Source: Psychrobacter pacificensis
GTDB lineage: Bacteria; Pseudomonadota; Gammaproteobacteria; Pseudomonadales; Moraxellaceae
Length of the DNA: 64,000 nucleotides
Assembly (NCBI RefSeq): GCF_900101915.1
Contig: NZ_FNAL01000003.1
Coordinates: 1 to 64,000, forward strand
Reading direction: 5' to 3'
Shown: one piece after another, positions 10,299-18,952 of the stretch
Position numbering within the stretch: position 1 is the first letter of the stretch
Layout: the number at the start of each line of letters is the position of its first letter
The notes under the pieces: model-generated
What the model saw: only the letters and a program-made list of their open reading frames with translations
Databases searched by the model: none
Told to the model about the DNA's origin: nothing
Position numbers and translations under genes: made by a program

Positions 10299-10332
10299 AG
10301 CGGGCTATGTAACACTTGTGATAACCCGCTCC
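10299..10332 (-). repeat. Hairpin between aldehyde dehydrogenase and adhP genes
   Basis: GAGCGGG (10299-10305) pairs perfectly with CCCGCTC (10326-10332) around a 20-base loop. It lies just after the aldehyde dehydrogenase stop. There is no T-run on the minus strand after it, so it is not a classical terminator. It may be a processing or mRNA-stabilising hairpin between the two cistrons. Confidence 0.45.
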
Positions 10333-10350
10333 ATAATTAGAAATGATGGT

Positions 10351-11877
10351 TTAGAAGAAGCCCATTTTTTTAGGGCTGTACGACACCAGCATGTTTTTGG
10401 TTTGCTGATAATGGTCGAGCATCATTAAATGGTTTTCACGTCCGATACCAGATTGTTTGTAACCGCCGAATGCAGAATGCGCAGGGTAGATGTGATAGCA
10501 GTTGGTCCATACGCGTCCAGCTTGAATACCACGTCCGAAGCGGTAAGCTTTGTGTACACTACGCGTCCATACGCCCGCGCCTAAACCATACAAGGTGTCA
10601 TTGGCAATCTGCATTGCTTCGTCATCGTCTTTAAAAGTAGTCACGGCAAGGACAGGTCCAAAGATCTCTTCTTGGAACACGCGCATATCGTTGGTGCCTT
10701 CAAAGATAGTTGGTTTGACGTAGTAACCGTCTGTCAAGTCGCCATCGTGCTTAGCTTGCTCTCCGCCGACGAGCACTTTTGCGCCTTCTTTTTTACCGAT
10801 ATCAAGATAAGATAAAATTTTCTCTAATTGATCTGAGCTGGCTTGCGCGCCAATCATGGTGTCGGTATCTAATGGGTTACCCATCTTGATGGCTTCGACA
10901 CGGGCGATACAGCGTTTGATGAACTCATCATAGATGCTCTCATGAACGAGTGCCCGCGATGGACAGGTGCAGATTTCACCTTGGTTCAGTGCAAACATCA
11001 CTAGACCTTCGACAGCTTTGTCCAAGAAGTCATCGTCCTCATCCATAACATCGGCAAAGAAGATGTTAGGGCTTTTGCCACCAAGCTCTAACGTCACTGG
11101 AATGATGTTTTCGCTCGCGTACTGCATAATGAGGCGGCCAGTGGTAGTCTCACCTGTAAAGGCAACTTTATTGATACGAGGATTTGAGGCAAGTGGTTTA
11201 CCCGCTTCGACACCAAAGCCATTGACGACGTTTAGCACGCCTTTTGGCAAGATATCAGCGATGCCGATGGTCTCTAACATAAACAGAATAGAAACTGGCG
11301 TTTGTTCGGCTGGCTTTAGAACGATACAGTTACCAGCAGCAAGGGCAGGTGCTAGCTTCCATACGGCCATTAGGATAGGAAAGTTCCAAGGAATGATTTG
11401 ACCGACGACACCAAGTGGCTCATGAAAATGATAAGCCACAGTGTTTTCGTCAATCTGACTGATACCGCCTTCTTGTGCGCGAATGGCGCTGGCAAAATAA
11501 CGGAAGTGATCAATGGCTAGAGGGATGTCGGCTGCGAGTGTCTCACGAACAGGCTTGCCGTTTTCGTAACATTCGGCAATCGCAATCGCTTCTAGATTGG
11601 CTTCCATGCTGTCAGCAATTTTGAGTAACAAGTTGGCACGTTCAGTAACACTGGTCTTGCCCCAAGCATCTTTGGCAGCATGCGCCGCGTCTAGGGCTTT
11701 TTCAATATCGGCTTCTTTTGAGCGGGCGACTTGGCAAATAGTTTTACCATCGATGGGGCTTGTGTTATCAAAATACTCTCCATCGATAGGAGGGGTCCAC
11801 TCACCATTAATAAAGTTATCGTATTTTTCGCGGAATTGGACCGGACTGTTTTCAGTGTTGGGATAAGCGTATAACAT
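10351..11877 (-). CDS. NAD-dependent aldehyde dehydrogenase (acetaldehyde type)
   Basis: 508 residues. The family catalytic residues are present: the general-base Glu in [12 protein letters not shown] and the nucleophilic Cys in [34 protein letters not shown] and FKPAEQTP-like segments line the NAD and substrate sites. It is closest in layout to ExaC/AldB/AcoD acetaldehyde dehydrogenases, which also keep company with DUF779. An AAGGAG ribosome site stands just before the ATG. It is the first gene of a probable alcohol-oxidation operon with adhP and the DUF779 gene. Confidence 0.92.
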   Translation of the reverse strand: MLYAYPNTENSPVQFREKYDNFINGEWTPPIDGEYFDNTSPIDGKTICQVARSKEADIEKALDAAHAAKDAWGKTSVTERANLLLKIADSMEANLEAIAIAECYENGKPVRETLAADIPLAIDHFRYFASAIRAQEGGISQIDENTVAYHFHEPLGVVGQIIPWNFPILMAVWKLAPALAAGNCIVLKPAEQTPVSILFMLETIGIADILPKGVLNVVNGFGVEAGKPLASNPRINKVAFTGETTTGRLIMQYASENIIPVTLELGGKSPNIFFADVMDEDDDFLDKAVEGLVMFALNQGEICTCPSRALVHESIYDEFIKRCIARVEAIKMGNPLDTDTMIGAQASSDQLEKILSYLDIGKKEGAKVLVGGEQAKHDGDLTDGYYVKPTIFEGTNDMRVFQEEIFGPVLAVTTFKDDDEAMQIANDTLYGLGAGVWTRSVHKAYRFGRGIQAGRVWTNCYHIYPAHSAFGGYKQSGIGRENHLMMLDHYQQTKNMLVSYSPKKMGFF

Positions 11878-11977
11878 TAACCACTCCTTGGTGTGTATGT
11901 TGGTTATTTAAAATATGACTATTTAGAGATAGCCATTGAAAAATAAATCCTTGATCTTCCTAACCAATTTATTATTC

Positions 11978-12007
11978 TATCGTACTGAACTTTTGTACAG
12001 AACGATA
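11978..12007. promoter_or_regulatory. Palindromic operator candidate
   Basis: TATCGTACTGAAC and the reverse complement of the right arm, TATCGTTCTGTAC, agree at 11 of 13 positions around a TTTT centre. It lies about 100 bases upstream of the aldehyde dehydrogenase start. The size fits a binding site for a dimeric repressor such as a TetR protein. The regulator is not identified. Confidence 0.5.
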
Positions 12008-12126
12008 ATGACTTTTTATAATGATATAATTTGTATCACAAAACTTTCAGTTATACGATATAGGACGGTTAAAGTGGTTCGCAAAGCGGATGCAGCTGTT
12101 ATAATTGTGAGCATCTACTTTGGCTT

Positions 12127-12165
12127 GCTCTGGTCAATTAATTAACCAGAGCGGCTTTCTTTTTT
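12127..12165 (+). terminator. Terminator-like hairpin in the leader of the PIF1 helicase gene
   Basis: GCTCTGGT pairs with ACCAGAGC around CAATTAATTA, and a T-rich run (CTTTCTTTTTT) follows. No gene on the plus strand lies upstream within 200 bases. The hairpin therefore either ends a small untranslated transcript or attenuates expression of the helicase gene that starts 40 bases later. Confidence 0.55.
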
Positions 12166-12203
12166 ATACTATTTCTTTTCATAATATTGGTTGGTTTGGG
12201 TCT

Positions 12204-14141
12204 ATGCGTCAATCTTCTGCTCTTGATATTCTAAAAACAGGTCAAAACGTCTTTTTGACTGGCTCAGCAGGTTCAGGTAAGACTTATACCCTCAATCAAT
12301 ACATTGATTATCTGCGCGCTCGCCGTGTACCGGTTGCAGTCACAGCCAGTACCGGTATCGCTGCCACCCACATGAACGGCACGACGATTCATAGTTGGTC
12401 GGGTATTGGTATCAAAGATGAGCTGTCTGATCGTGATTTGACCAATTTATCTCGTAAGCAGTTTTTGGCAGACAGATTAAAAGATACGGCAGTACTGGTC
12501 ATCGATGAGATATCGATGCTACATGCCAAGCAGCTCAATTTGGTCAATCAAGTGCTCAAGTATATTCGCAAAAACGACAAAGCCTTTGGCGGCATCCAAG
12601 TCGTGGTCGCAGGAGATTTTTTTCAGTTGCCACCAATAGGTAGTAAAGGCGAGAGCAATCGTGAAAAGTTCGCCTTTATGTCTGAGGCGTGGCTCGATGC
12701 CAAATTTCATATTTGCTATCTGTCAGAGCAGCATCGACAGGTTAGCGAAGCGGCAAATGGCGGTTTAGACTTAGATGATATTCTCAACCAAATCCGTCGT
12801 CAGGAAGTGACCTTTGAGGCGATTGCCGCTTTAGAGAATACTTACGATCAAAGCGTCGATATCAAGCGTACTCGCCTGTACACGCACAATCTCAATGTCA
12901 ATAAGATTAATGACAAGGAGCTGGCACTGTTAGACGGTGAGATGATGCGTTTTGAAGCCACTACCACGGGCGATAGTAAGCTGGTTGAAACCTTAAAAAA
13001 GACCGTACGTACTCAAGACGAGTTGGTTCTCAAGGTGGGCGCCAAGGTCATGTTTATCAAAAACAATGCCGAGCTTGGGGTGTCCAACGGGACGATGGGT
13101 GAGCTGATTGGTTTTGCTGCGGTCAAAATAGAGGATAAGGAAAGTAGTGACGCGTTAATCGAATACGATAGCAGCGATGACATTGATGAGGAAGCTGCTG
13201 GCGAAAAAACGGCAAAAGCTAAGAAGTCCGCTGCTAAAAAAGACAAAGAAAAGCCAAAGTCGAAGAAACCAACGACCCAGAAAATGCCTGTCGTGCGGCT
13301 TAATTCAGGACGAGAAGTCATCGCTGAGCCTGAGGAGTGGATCATCGAAGATGAGACGGGTGAGGTGCTGGCAAGTTACTTACAAGTGCCACTGTGTCTG
13401 GCATGGGCGATCACCATTCATAAGTCGCAAGGCATGACCCTCGATGCCGCTGAGATTGATTTATCGCGTACCTTTGAGTTGGGACAAGGTTATGTGGCCT
13501 TATCACGTCTCAAATCGCTGGCAGGATTGCAGCTACTGGGTATGAATGACATGAGCTTGCAACTTGATCCACTGGCACGCGGCGCAGACAAGCGGTTTTT
13601 GGTCCTGTCTGAAGAGGCTGATGCCAACTATGCGATGCTGGATGAAGAAAGTATGCAGCAGGCGCATGAGAAGTTTGTTTTAAAGTCAGGTGGTACGCTC
13701 AGTCAATCCGTGATTGACGCCTATGCCGCGCTGCAAAAAAAGCGCCGCGAACAGCAACAAGCGCAAATCGATAAAAAACAGAAATTAGGCAATCAAGTCT
13801 CTGACAAATCAGAGAGCACTTTGCTTGCAACCAGAGTGCTATTAGAAGAGAGCTTGACTATTGCGGAAATTTCACAAGCGCGTCAACTATCACAGTCCAC
13901 CATCATGCGCCACATCGGCGAGCTAAAATCACAAGATCCAAGCCTTGCCTGCGATCATCTGCGTCCAGAGGATGAGATCATGACAGCGGTTGGCAACGCT
14001 TATGTCGCCATCAAAGTTGCCAATAACCCAAACGACTTCAATGATGATGGCAGTATCAAACTGCGTCCGATATTCGATCATCTCAAGCAAAGCATTGACT
14101 ACAACACCATTCGTTTGGCATTGATTTTTATCACGCCATAG
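12204..14141 (+). CDS. PIF1-family DNA helicase with C-terminal helix-turn-helix
   Basis: 645 residues from the ATG at 12204. An 84-base in-frame extension runs through the leader hairpin and was rejected. Walker A GSAGSGKTYTL lies near residue 22, motif Ia ASTGIAATHMNGTTIHSWSG follows, Walker B VLVIDEISML is near 97, and GDFFQLPPI is motif III. The C-terminal helicase motif is AITIHKSQGMTLD...GQGYVALSR near 425-460. A lysine-rich insert of about 50 residues sits around 330-385. Residues 555-640 resemble the HTH_40 domain of RecQ-type helicases (TIAEISQARQLSQSTIMRHIGEL). It probably unwinds DNA 5'-3' in repair or fork restart. Confidence 0.88.
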   Translation: MRQSSALDILKTGQNVFLTGSAGSGKTYTLNQYIDYLRARRVPVAVTASTGIAATHMNGTTIHSWSGIGIKDELSDRDLTNLSRKQFLADRLKDTAVLVIDEISMLHAKQLNLVNQVLKYIRKNDKAFGGIQVVVAGDFFQLPPIGSKGESNREKFAFMSEAWLDAKFHICYLSEQHRQVSEAANGGLDLDDILNQIRRQEVTFEAIAALENTYDQSVDIKRTRLYTHNLNVNKINDKELALLDGEMMRFEATTTGDSKLVETLKKTVRTQDELVLKVGAKVMFIKNNAELGVSNGTMGELIGFAAVKIEDKESSDALIEYDSSDDIDEEAAGEKTAKAKKSAAKKDKEKPKSKKPTTQKMPVVRLNSGREVIAEPEEWIIEDETGEVLASYLQVPLCLAWAITIHKSQGMTLDAAEIDLSRTFELGQGYVALSRLKSLAGLQLLGMNDMSLQLDPLARGADKRFLVLSEEADANYAMLDEESMQQAHEKFVLKSGGTLSQSVIDAYAALQKKRREQQQAQIDKKQKLGNQVSDKSESTLLATRVLLEESLTIAEISQARQLSQSTIMRHIGELKSQDPSLACDHLRPEDEIMTAVGNAYVAIKVANNPNDFNDDGSIKLRPIFDHLKQSIDYNTIRLALIFITP

Positions 14142-14285
14142 TTTGTTATGACAAGATAGTTTGTTATGACAAGATAGATTTTACGGCATTGTCGGTTTTT
14201 TGAACAAAAAATATTGAACCAACTGTTAGAGCGTGTCTAAAGCGACAACGCCCATTCTTTATATCCCTTTATAGTGATATCTTTT

Positions 14286-15434
14286 ATGCCTGATTTTTCT
14301 AGCGCCACTTATCAATTGACCTCTGACCCGATAGCGGCGACCTATCGTACCACTGGTGAGCACTCACAGCCATTGAGAGTGGCTATTAATGGTTTTGGTC
14401 GTATCGGGCGCAATGTACTGCGCGCCTTGCTAGAGCGCTTTGAAGTATTAGGACGTGCAATCCATGTCGTCGCAATTAATGACTTGGCACCAGCAGATAT
14501 TTTGTTGCATTTATTAAAATTTGATAGCACGCATGGTCGCTTAAGCCGCTTGGGGGTCAGTGCTGATATTATCGAGAGCGGGGCCGATAACGAGCATAAA
14601 ACTCAGCTCTGTCTCACCAAAAACACTTTGACTTATTGTATCAATATGCTTTCAGAACCCAATCCACAAAACCTACCTTGGCAGTCGCTAGGGGTCGATG
14701 TGGTACTAGAGTGCACCGGTCACTTTCGCTCGTATGAGCAAGCGATGCTGCACATCCATGCAGGCGCACAGCAGGTGATCATCGGTGCTGCGCCATTCGA
14801 TGATGTGGATGCTTGTATCGTTATGGGGGTCAATACAGATGCGCTCATGCTGGATTTACCGATTATCTCCAGCGTTTCTTGTACCACGCAGGCACTGGTG
14901 CCGCTGATTGACACATTGGATAAAGCGTTCGGCGTCAAGTCCGCTATGATGACAGAGATTCATGCGGTTACCGCCGATCAGACGGTGCTCGATCAAGCGC
15001 ATCGAGATCCCAGACGGGCGCGTGCTTCTGGCTACAATATTATCCCAACGACCTCGAGTAGTATTGCTGCGACGGAGCGGGTATTGCCAGCGATGGCGGG
15101 CAAAATAAATGGACATTCAATACGGGTGCCCACCATCGATGTGGCAGCGATTGATGTGACCTTTGTATTTGATACGCCAGAGGTCAGCGTTGATATTATC
15201 CGTGACGCCCTTCAATCTGCCAGTCAGACGCATTTATGTGACATCATGGCTTATACGGATGAGCCGTTGGTCTCTAGTGATTTTATTCATCAAACTGAGT
15301 CGCTTATCATAGATGGTCAGCAGCTCATGCAAGTAGGCGAGCAGTACAAGGTTTTTGCGTGGTACGATAATGAATGGGGTTATGCCAACAGGCTGCTCGA
15401 TATGTGCCTGCATCTGGCCTCAAGCAAGCGATAA
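14286..15434 (+). CDS. Glyceraldehyde-3-phosphate / erythrose-4-phosphate dehydrogenase family protein
   Basis: 382 residues. The NAD-binding motif is RVAINGFGRIGRNVLRALLE. The catalytic Cys is in SSVSCTTQALVPL and the catalytic His in TEIHAVTADQ. The usual motif is SCTTN, so Asn is replaced by Gln here. The second half (RRARASGYNIIPTTSSS, then WYDNEWGYANRLLD) is standard. A start at GTG 14274 is also possible. The changes around both catalytic residues point to an Epd-like or specialised paralogue and not the glycolytic GapA, but substrate cannot be fixed from sequence. It stands alone between the helicase and tRNA-Ser. Confidence 0.75.
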   Translation: MPDFSSATYQLTSDPIAATYRTTGEHSQPLRVAINGFGRIGRNVLRALLERFEVLGRAIHVVAINDLAPADILLHLLKFDSTHGRLSRLGVSADIIESGADNEHKTQLCLTKNTLTYCINMLSEPNPQNLPWQSLGVDVVLECTGHFRSYEQAMLHIHAGAQQVIIGAAPFDDVDACIVMGVNTDALMLDLPIISSVSCTTQALVPLIDTLDKAFGVKSAMMTEIHAVTADQTVLDQAHRDPRRARASGYNIIPTTSSSIAATERVLPAMAGKINGHSIRVPTIDVAAIDVTFVFDTPEVSVDIIRDALQSASQTHLCDIMAYTDEPLVSSDFIHQTESLIIDGQQLMQVGEQYKVFAWYDNEWGYANRLLDMCLHLASSKR

Positions 15435-15487
15435 ACCAGTGGTTCAAAGGTATTTGCAAATTAATTGAATTTTTTTAGATTAGGGGC

Positions 15488-15515
15488 TTGCATTATAAAA
15501 GTATATCTATATAAT
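15488..15515 (+). promoter_or_regulatory. Sigma-70 promoter of tRNA-Ser
   Basis: TTGCAT (15488-15493) and TATAAT (15510-15515) with 16-base spacing, 11 bases before the 5' end of the tRNA. Confidence 0.75.
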
Positions 15516-15526
15516 GATGCACCAAT

Positions 15527-15617
15527 GGAGACGTGGCAGAGCGGTTGAATGCACCGGTCTTGAAAACCGGCAAGGGTTCATAGCCCTTCGAGAGTTCGAA
15601 TCTCTCCGTCTCCGCCA
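15527..15617 (+). tRNA. tRNA-Ser (anticodon TGA)
   Basis: 91 nt with encoded CCA end. The acceptor stem GGAGACG pairs with CGTCTCC. The anticodon loop CTTGAAA gives TGA. A long variable arm (AGGGTTCATAGCCCT) marks it as serine-type. The T loop is GTTCGAATC. It reads UCA/UCG-type serine codons. Confidence 0.96.
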
Positions 15618-15623
15618 AATGCT

Positions 15624-15659
15624 AAAAAGCCCCAATCATTACTGATTGGGGCTTTTTTT
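15624..15659 (+). terminator. Rho-independent terminator after tRNA-Ser
   Basis: AAAAGCCCCAATCA pairs with TGATTGGGGCTTTT around a TTAC loop and runs into a T tract, directly after the tRNA. Confidence 0.92.
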
Positions 15660-15728
15660 ATGGTGTATTTTATGAATACTGGACGACAGGCTCTATAAAT
15701 CTCATAAAAGATCAAATGATGCGCAGTC

Positions 15729-16463
15729 CTACTGTTTAGCTAATGAATTGCCAAACTCAATGCTTTGATCATCTGCCAATATAAGTGTGCCTTCTTTAAT
15801 CTCGATCGTCATATCCTTCGTGTTTTTAATGGCGCGCATGACATTGATGTCTTCAATACTACTCTCGATGATGATCTTGCCAGATTGTTCTGGCTCGATG
15901 GCTGGATCAAATTGTATGAGAGGAACATTGAAGTCTTTGCCTTGTTTCAGGTTGGCGTCTTTCATCGTTAGTGTGCCTTTAAAACTTTGTATTGCAACGT
16001 CTCCATGGTTGGATAGCATAAACTGCATTTTGACTTGGTTTAAGCTATCGCTATCACTGGTCTTAATCGGTAAGAGAGCGACAGAATACGTCTGTGCCGT
16101 CGCATTTGCTGTTTGACCTGTCACAATAGGACTTTTCTTGCCTGTTGGATTATTAGGATGCAGCCGCTCGTACTCACGCTGTTGTATGAGGGCCTGCTTG
16201 ATAGTGGTGCGCGGCATGGCGCCCGATTCATACGCATCGCTAAGCTTCATGCGTAGCATATATCGACTGAGTAGCTGCTGATCGTCGGCAGGTAATTGCT
16301 CAAAAGTCTGTCCCAGTTTTTTTTGCCATTGATCAGAGTCAGTCGGTATGGTTTTTTGGTCTGGATTCGTTTGCGGCGACGAGCAACCCGGTGCTATCGC
16401 TAGCATGGCGACTGCCATAGTCAGACACAACGTTTTATAAAAATGCTGCTGTAACCCCATCAT
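15729..16463 (-). CDS. Lipoprotein of unknown function
   Basis: 244 residues. A signal peptide (LCLTMAVAMLAIAPGC) ends in the lipobox IAPGC at about residue 27. GGAGAGG lies 4 bases before the first ATG. The mature protein has a helical first half (QLPADDQQLLSRYMLRMKLSDAYES) and a beta-rich second half (VALLPIKTSDSD...KIIIESSIEDINVMRAI) that resembles an immunoglobulin-like fold predicted for periplasmic proteins. I do not recognise the family. It stands alone on its strand. Confidence 0.75.
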   Translation of the reverse strand: MMGLQQHFYKTLCLTMAVAMLAIAPGCSSPQTNPDQKTIPTDSDQWQKKLGQTFEQLPADDQQLLSRYMLRMKLSDAYESGAMPRTTIKQALIQQREYERLHPNNPTGKKSPIVTGQTANATAQTYSVALLPIKTSDSDSLNQVKMQFMLSNHGDVAIQSFKGTLTMKDANLKQGKDFNVPLIQFDPAIEPEQSGKIIIESSIEDINVMRAIKNTKDMTIEIKEGTLILADDQSIEFGNSLAKQ

Positions 16464-16815
16464 CGTACCTCTCCTTATACATTTTCATCCTCATATTGAA
16501 ATTGAGGATGCACTCCAATCATTGCGACTATTTTCTTAATATACCGTGTTTGGGAACAGGTTTTGTTTAGTTATCGCTAACCACAGTCGCAAACGTACGA
16601 TAAGGTCAAAGAGTAAATGCGTGTCGGTATGAGGCAAAAAAGAGTTCAGAGAGCAAGGCTGATCTATAAATTGCAATCTCACCTTTATCATAGCCACAAA
16701 AAAGACCAAGCTTGCGTGAGCAGACTTGGTCTTTTTGATAAAAATAGTGACAACGTTTTAGAGTCTCAGTCAATCTCAGCCAGATCGTTATGATTAATAC
16801 GACTGATGAAGGATA
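16464..16815. other. Intergenic region between lipoprotein and RHH genes
   Basis: 352 bases that hold the lipoprotein promoter and, at 16697-16736, a terminator for the upstream ribbon-helix-helix gene. I see nothing else in it. Confidence 0.6.
16697..16736 (-). terminator. Rho-independent terminator of the RHH gene
   Basis: On the minus strand AAAAAGACCAAG pairs with CTTGGTCTTTTTT around a 16-base loop and ends in T residues. It lies 80 bases after the RHH-protein stop. Confidence 0.8.
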
Positions 16816-17148
16816 TTATTGATCGCTGTCTTGCAATTCAGATAAAGAGTGAGAGATATTGTTGTTATGGGTCACAACGATTGCCTCATCGATGATGCGC
16901 TGGCTCACACCGCGCTTACGTAACGTCTCAATAAATACTTCGTCATGAGCGAGCGTATAATCTTGATGGTCACGATCGAGTCCTTGACGAATATAAAGAC
17001 GGATAAGCCCTTGAATGCGCTTAAAACCCAATTCTGAGGAGGTTGTTTCTAATAGGGCAATCATTTCTTCAGACAACCGAATACTGATCGGGCGCATGAT
17101 TTTTTGCGGATGATCAGAGAATTTATTTTTTACACGTGCAGGTATCAT
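16816..17148 (-). CDS. Ribbon-helix-helix-like small protein
   Basis: 110 residues. MRPISIRLSEEMIALLETTS (residues 18-37) reads like the ribbon-helix start of a CopG/MetJ-type DNA-binding fold, followed by FKRIQGLIRLYIRQGL. A second helical part (TLRKRGVSQRIIDEAIVV) may serve for dimerisation or partner binding. Translation could start at residue 18 (17097). It has no toxin-like partner beside it, so an antitoxin role is not supported. It is more likely a solitary regulator. Confidence 0.65.
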   Translation of the reverse strand: MIPARVKNKFSDHPQKIMRPISIRLSEEMIALLETTSSELGFKRIQGLIRLYIRQGLDRDHQDYTLAHDEVFIETLRKRGVSQRIIDEAIVVTHNNNISHSLSELQDSDQ

Positions 17149-17297
17149 AATAAACCATTATTTTTAGTGAGTAGGGGTAAAACACTCAAACAAAAACGAA
17201 CCCAATCAAAACTAATCTTACCATACAACAAAAATGCCAAAAAGAACACCGCTGCCATGCGAATATTATGATCAGTCAATATGAAAACGGCAACAAT

Positions 17298-17333
17298 AAA
17301 AAAACCTTCATCAAATAGTGATGAAGGTTTTTC
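17298..17333 (-). terminator. Rho-independent terminator after tRNA-Asn
   Basis: AAAAACCTTCATCA pairs with TGATGAAGGTTTTT around a 5-base loop. On the minus strand it is followed by a T run just beyond the tRNA 3' end. Confidence 0.88.
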
Positions 17334-17338
17334 GTATA

Positions 17339-17414
17339 TGGCTCTCCAACCTGGGCTCGAACCAGGGACACACGGATTAACAGTCCGTTGCTCTACCAAC
17401 TGAGCTATTGGAGA
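17339..17414 (-). tRNA. tRNA-Asn (anticodon GTT)
   Basis: 76 nt with encoded CCA. The acceptor TCTCCAA pairs with TTGGAGA. The anticodon loop CTGTTAA gives GTT, and the T arm is CCTGGTTCGAGCCCAGG. The D arm AGCTCAGTTGGTAGAGC is typical. Confidence 0.96.
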
Positions 17415-17906
17415 ATAAGCTGTCATAACTGCAAGTGTTTCAAGCTTTATAAAACAGTCATTACTTGGCTTGTTCGCGTTATGTGGGGCACATTTTAGCC
17501 AAGTCGTTAAAGGCTGTCAACCTTATTCTGAGATAAATTATAAATATTATCGCAATTATTATAAATAGGCGTTTATCCCTTATCAGATAGGACGTTTCAG
17601 CGCCTCTGCTCGTTCAATAGGGGCGTAAATAGGCCGATTTGCTCACAATGATACGTACACTTATAAAAATAAAAGACGTTACGTAGAAGAATGCGCAAAA
17701 AGCGCACGCGAGTATTTAGATCGTAAGACACAGCAGGTAATAAAAACAGTTCTATCTTGAAATAAAAGCCATTACGACATGCTTTGACACAATAAAGTTG
17801 CAGGACAGCCCTTCACATTGGTAACAGAACTCTATAAAATACCGACCATGTGGTTTCTTTGCTATGTTTTATTAGCAGTTGCTTAAATAAAGGCGGTGCG
17901 CAAAAG
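17415..17906. other. Intergenic region between tRNA-Asn and the SMR gene
   Basis: 492 bases containing the tRNA-Asn promoter (separate entry). The remainder is AT-rich and must hold the promoter of the efflux gene. A TTGACA word is at 17783-17790, but no matching -10 box is obvious. No coding remnant was seen. Confidence 0.6.
17492..17520 (-). promoter_or_regulatory. Sigma-70 promoter of tRNA-Asn
   Basis: On the minus strand TTGACA (17520-17515) and TAAAAT (17497-17492) are separated by exactly 17 bases. They lie about 78 bases upstream of the tRNA, so the primary transcript has a 5' leader of about 70 nt to be removed by RNase P. Confidence 0.8.
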
Positions 17907-18251
17907 ATGAGTTCTACGACGATTGCCTACGGTTGCCTAACCATTGCCATTATATGTGAGGTGGTAGGGACGACATTTTTGGTGAAATCAGAGCAGTTTA
18001 CCCGTTTAGGGCCGACGCTGATGATGGGGGCGCTGTATGCACTCTCATTTTATTTATTGGCACAGACACTCAAGGTGATACCGCTAGGCATTGCTTATGC
18101 GTTATGGGGCGGGTTGGGCATTGTGCTCACATCGCTTGCAGGTTTGGTGCTATTTAAGCAGACCCTTGATACGGCAGCAGTGGTTGGCATTGCCATGATC
18201 GTTGGCGGTGTCGTTGTAATGAATTTATTGTCTAATTCTGTGGTGCATTGA
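17907..18251 (+). CDS. Small multidrug resistance (SMR) efflux protein
   Basis: 114 residues with four membrane helices, the usual SMR size. The membrane glutamate that binds protons and cations is in IICEVVGTTFL (helix 1), followed by GALYALSFYLLAQTL and AYALWGGLGIVLT, both hallmarks of EmrE/QacE-type proteins. The ATG at 17907 with AAAGGCGG upstream was preferred over a TTG-type extension. The TetR-type gene starts 1 base after its stop, so the pair is transcribed together and probably forms an inducible drug or quaternary-amine exporter with its own repressor. Confidence 0.92.
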   Translation: MSSTTIAYGCLTIAIICEVVGTTFLVKSEQFTRLGPTLMMGALYALSFYLLAQTLKVIPLGIAYALWGGLGIVLTSLAGLVLFKQTLDTAAVVGIAMIVGGVVVMNLLSNSVVH

Positions 18252-18252
18252 T

Positions 18253-18846
18253 ATGAGTGTAGAAATAGAAAATCCTTATAAGCGTAAAAAACAGCCGGAA
18301 GTGGTTCGCCGTGCTCTGCTCGATCAAGCAGCACGGATCACGCTTGAGCAAGGGCTATCTAAAGTGACGTTTCAGGCAGTCGCTGATGCGGCAGGCGTGA
18401 CAAAGGGCGGTGTGATGCATCATTTTGCAACAAAAAATGCCCTTGTGCTTGAAGTGTTCGATGATGCCATGGCGAAATTTGAGGCAGAAGTCGAGGCCGC
18501 TATGGCAAAAGATCCTGTGAGTCATGGCGCTTTTACCCGTGCTTATATCGATGCCACCATCAGTCTGGGCGAAAAAGCGCAAGAAGAATACGACAACCAA
18601 GCCACCTTATATGTATTGATGCTAGGTGATAGTGAACTACGTGAGCTGTGGGCCAAATGGGCCAACACGCAGTTAGAAAAACATGCCGCCACTGACGATA
18701 CTGAAACCCTATGTATGGCTCGTCTGGTCGCTGATGGAATTTGGCTCTCCGACTTTTCAGGTATCAACATATCAGATAAAAAATCGCTACATGATCGATT
18801 GATAAAAATGACGCAACCTGACTTTGACAATCGTTCGGGTCAATAA
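18253..18846 (+). CDS. TetR-family transcriptional regulator
   Basis: 197 residues. The N-terminal helix-turn-helix reads TLEQGLSKVTFQAVADAAGVTKGGVMHHFATKNAL (residues 28-60), the classic TetR DNA-binding domain with a GVTKGGVMHHF recognition helix. The C-terminal ligand domain is variable. It does not resemble BetI, although it lies 106 bases before betB. Its adjacency to the SMR gene suggests it represses the efflux gene in response to a lipophilic cation. Whether it also touches betB is unknown. Confidence 0.88.
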   Translation: MSVEIENPYKRKKQPEVVRRALLDQAARITLEQGLSKVTFQAVADAAGVTKGGVMHHFATKNALVLEVFDDAMAKFEAEVEAAMAKDPVSHGAFTRAYIDATISLGEKAQEEYDNQATLYVLMLGDSELRELWAKWANTQLEKHAATDDTETLCMARLVADGIWLSDFSGINISDKKSLHDRLIKMTQPDFDNRSGQ

Positions 18847-18952
18847 ATATCCGGATTGCTAACCATCCAACTTTAGAATTTTAACAATGACGATATGATT
18901 TGGTAAAACGGCGTTTTGTTGCCGCTTTTATCAATCCTCTCAAGGAGTATTT

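Larger units (their letters stand above)
11878..12203. promoter_or_regulatory. Divergent control region between aldehyde dehydrogenase and PIF1 helicase genes
   Basis: 326 bases. They contain a 30-base hyphenated palindrome (separate entry), a TATAAT-like box around 12020-12035 on the plus strand, and a hairpin with T-run at 12127-12165. No gene is convincing here. A 69-codon open frame at 11936-12145 lacks a ribosome site and any recognisable sequence. Confidence 0.55.

Noticed and set aside
11936-12145. 69-codon open frame in the PIF1 leader
   Set aside because: No ribosome site, AT-rich composition and overlap with the palindrome and hairpin.
16816-17148. Antitoxin of a toxin-antitoxin pair
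   Set aside because: No small partner gene on the same strand next to it, and it has its own terminator.
18253-18846. TetR gene as BetI, because it precedes betB
   Set aside because: The HTH and the rest do not follow the BetI pattern, and it is translationally linked to the SMR efflux gene instead.
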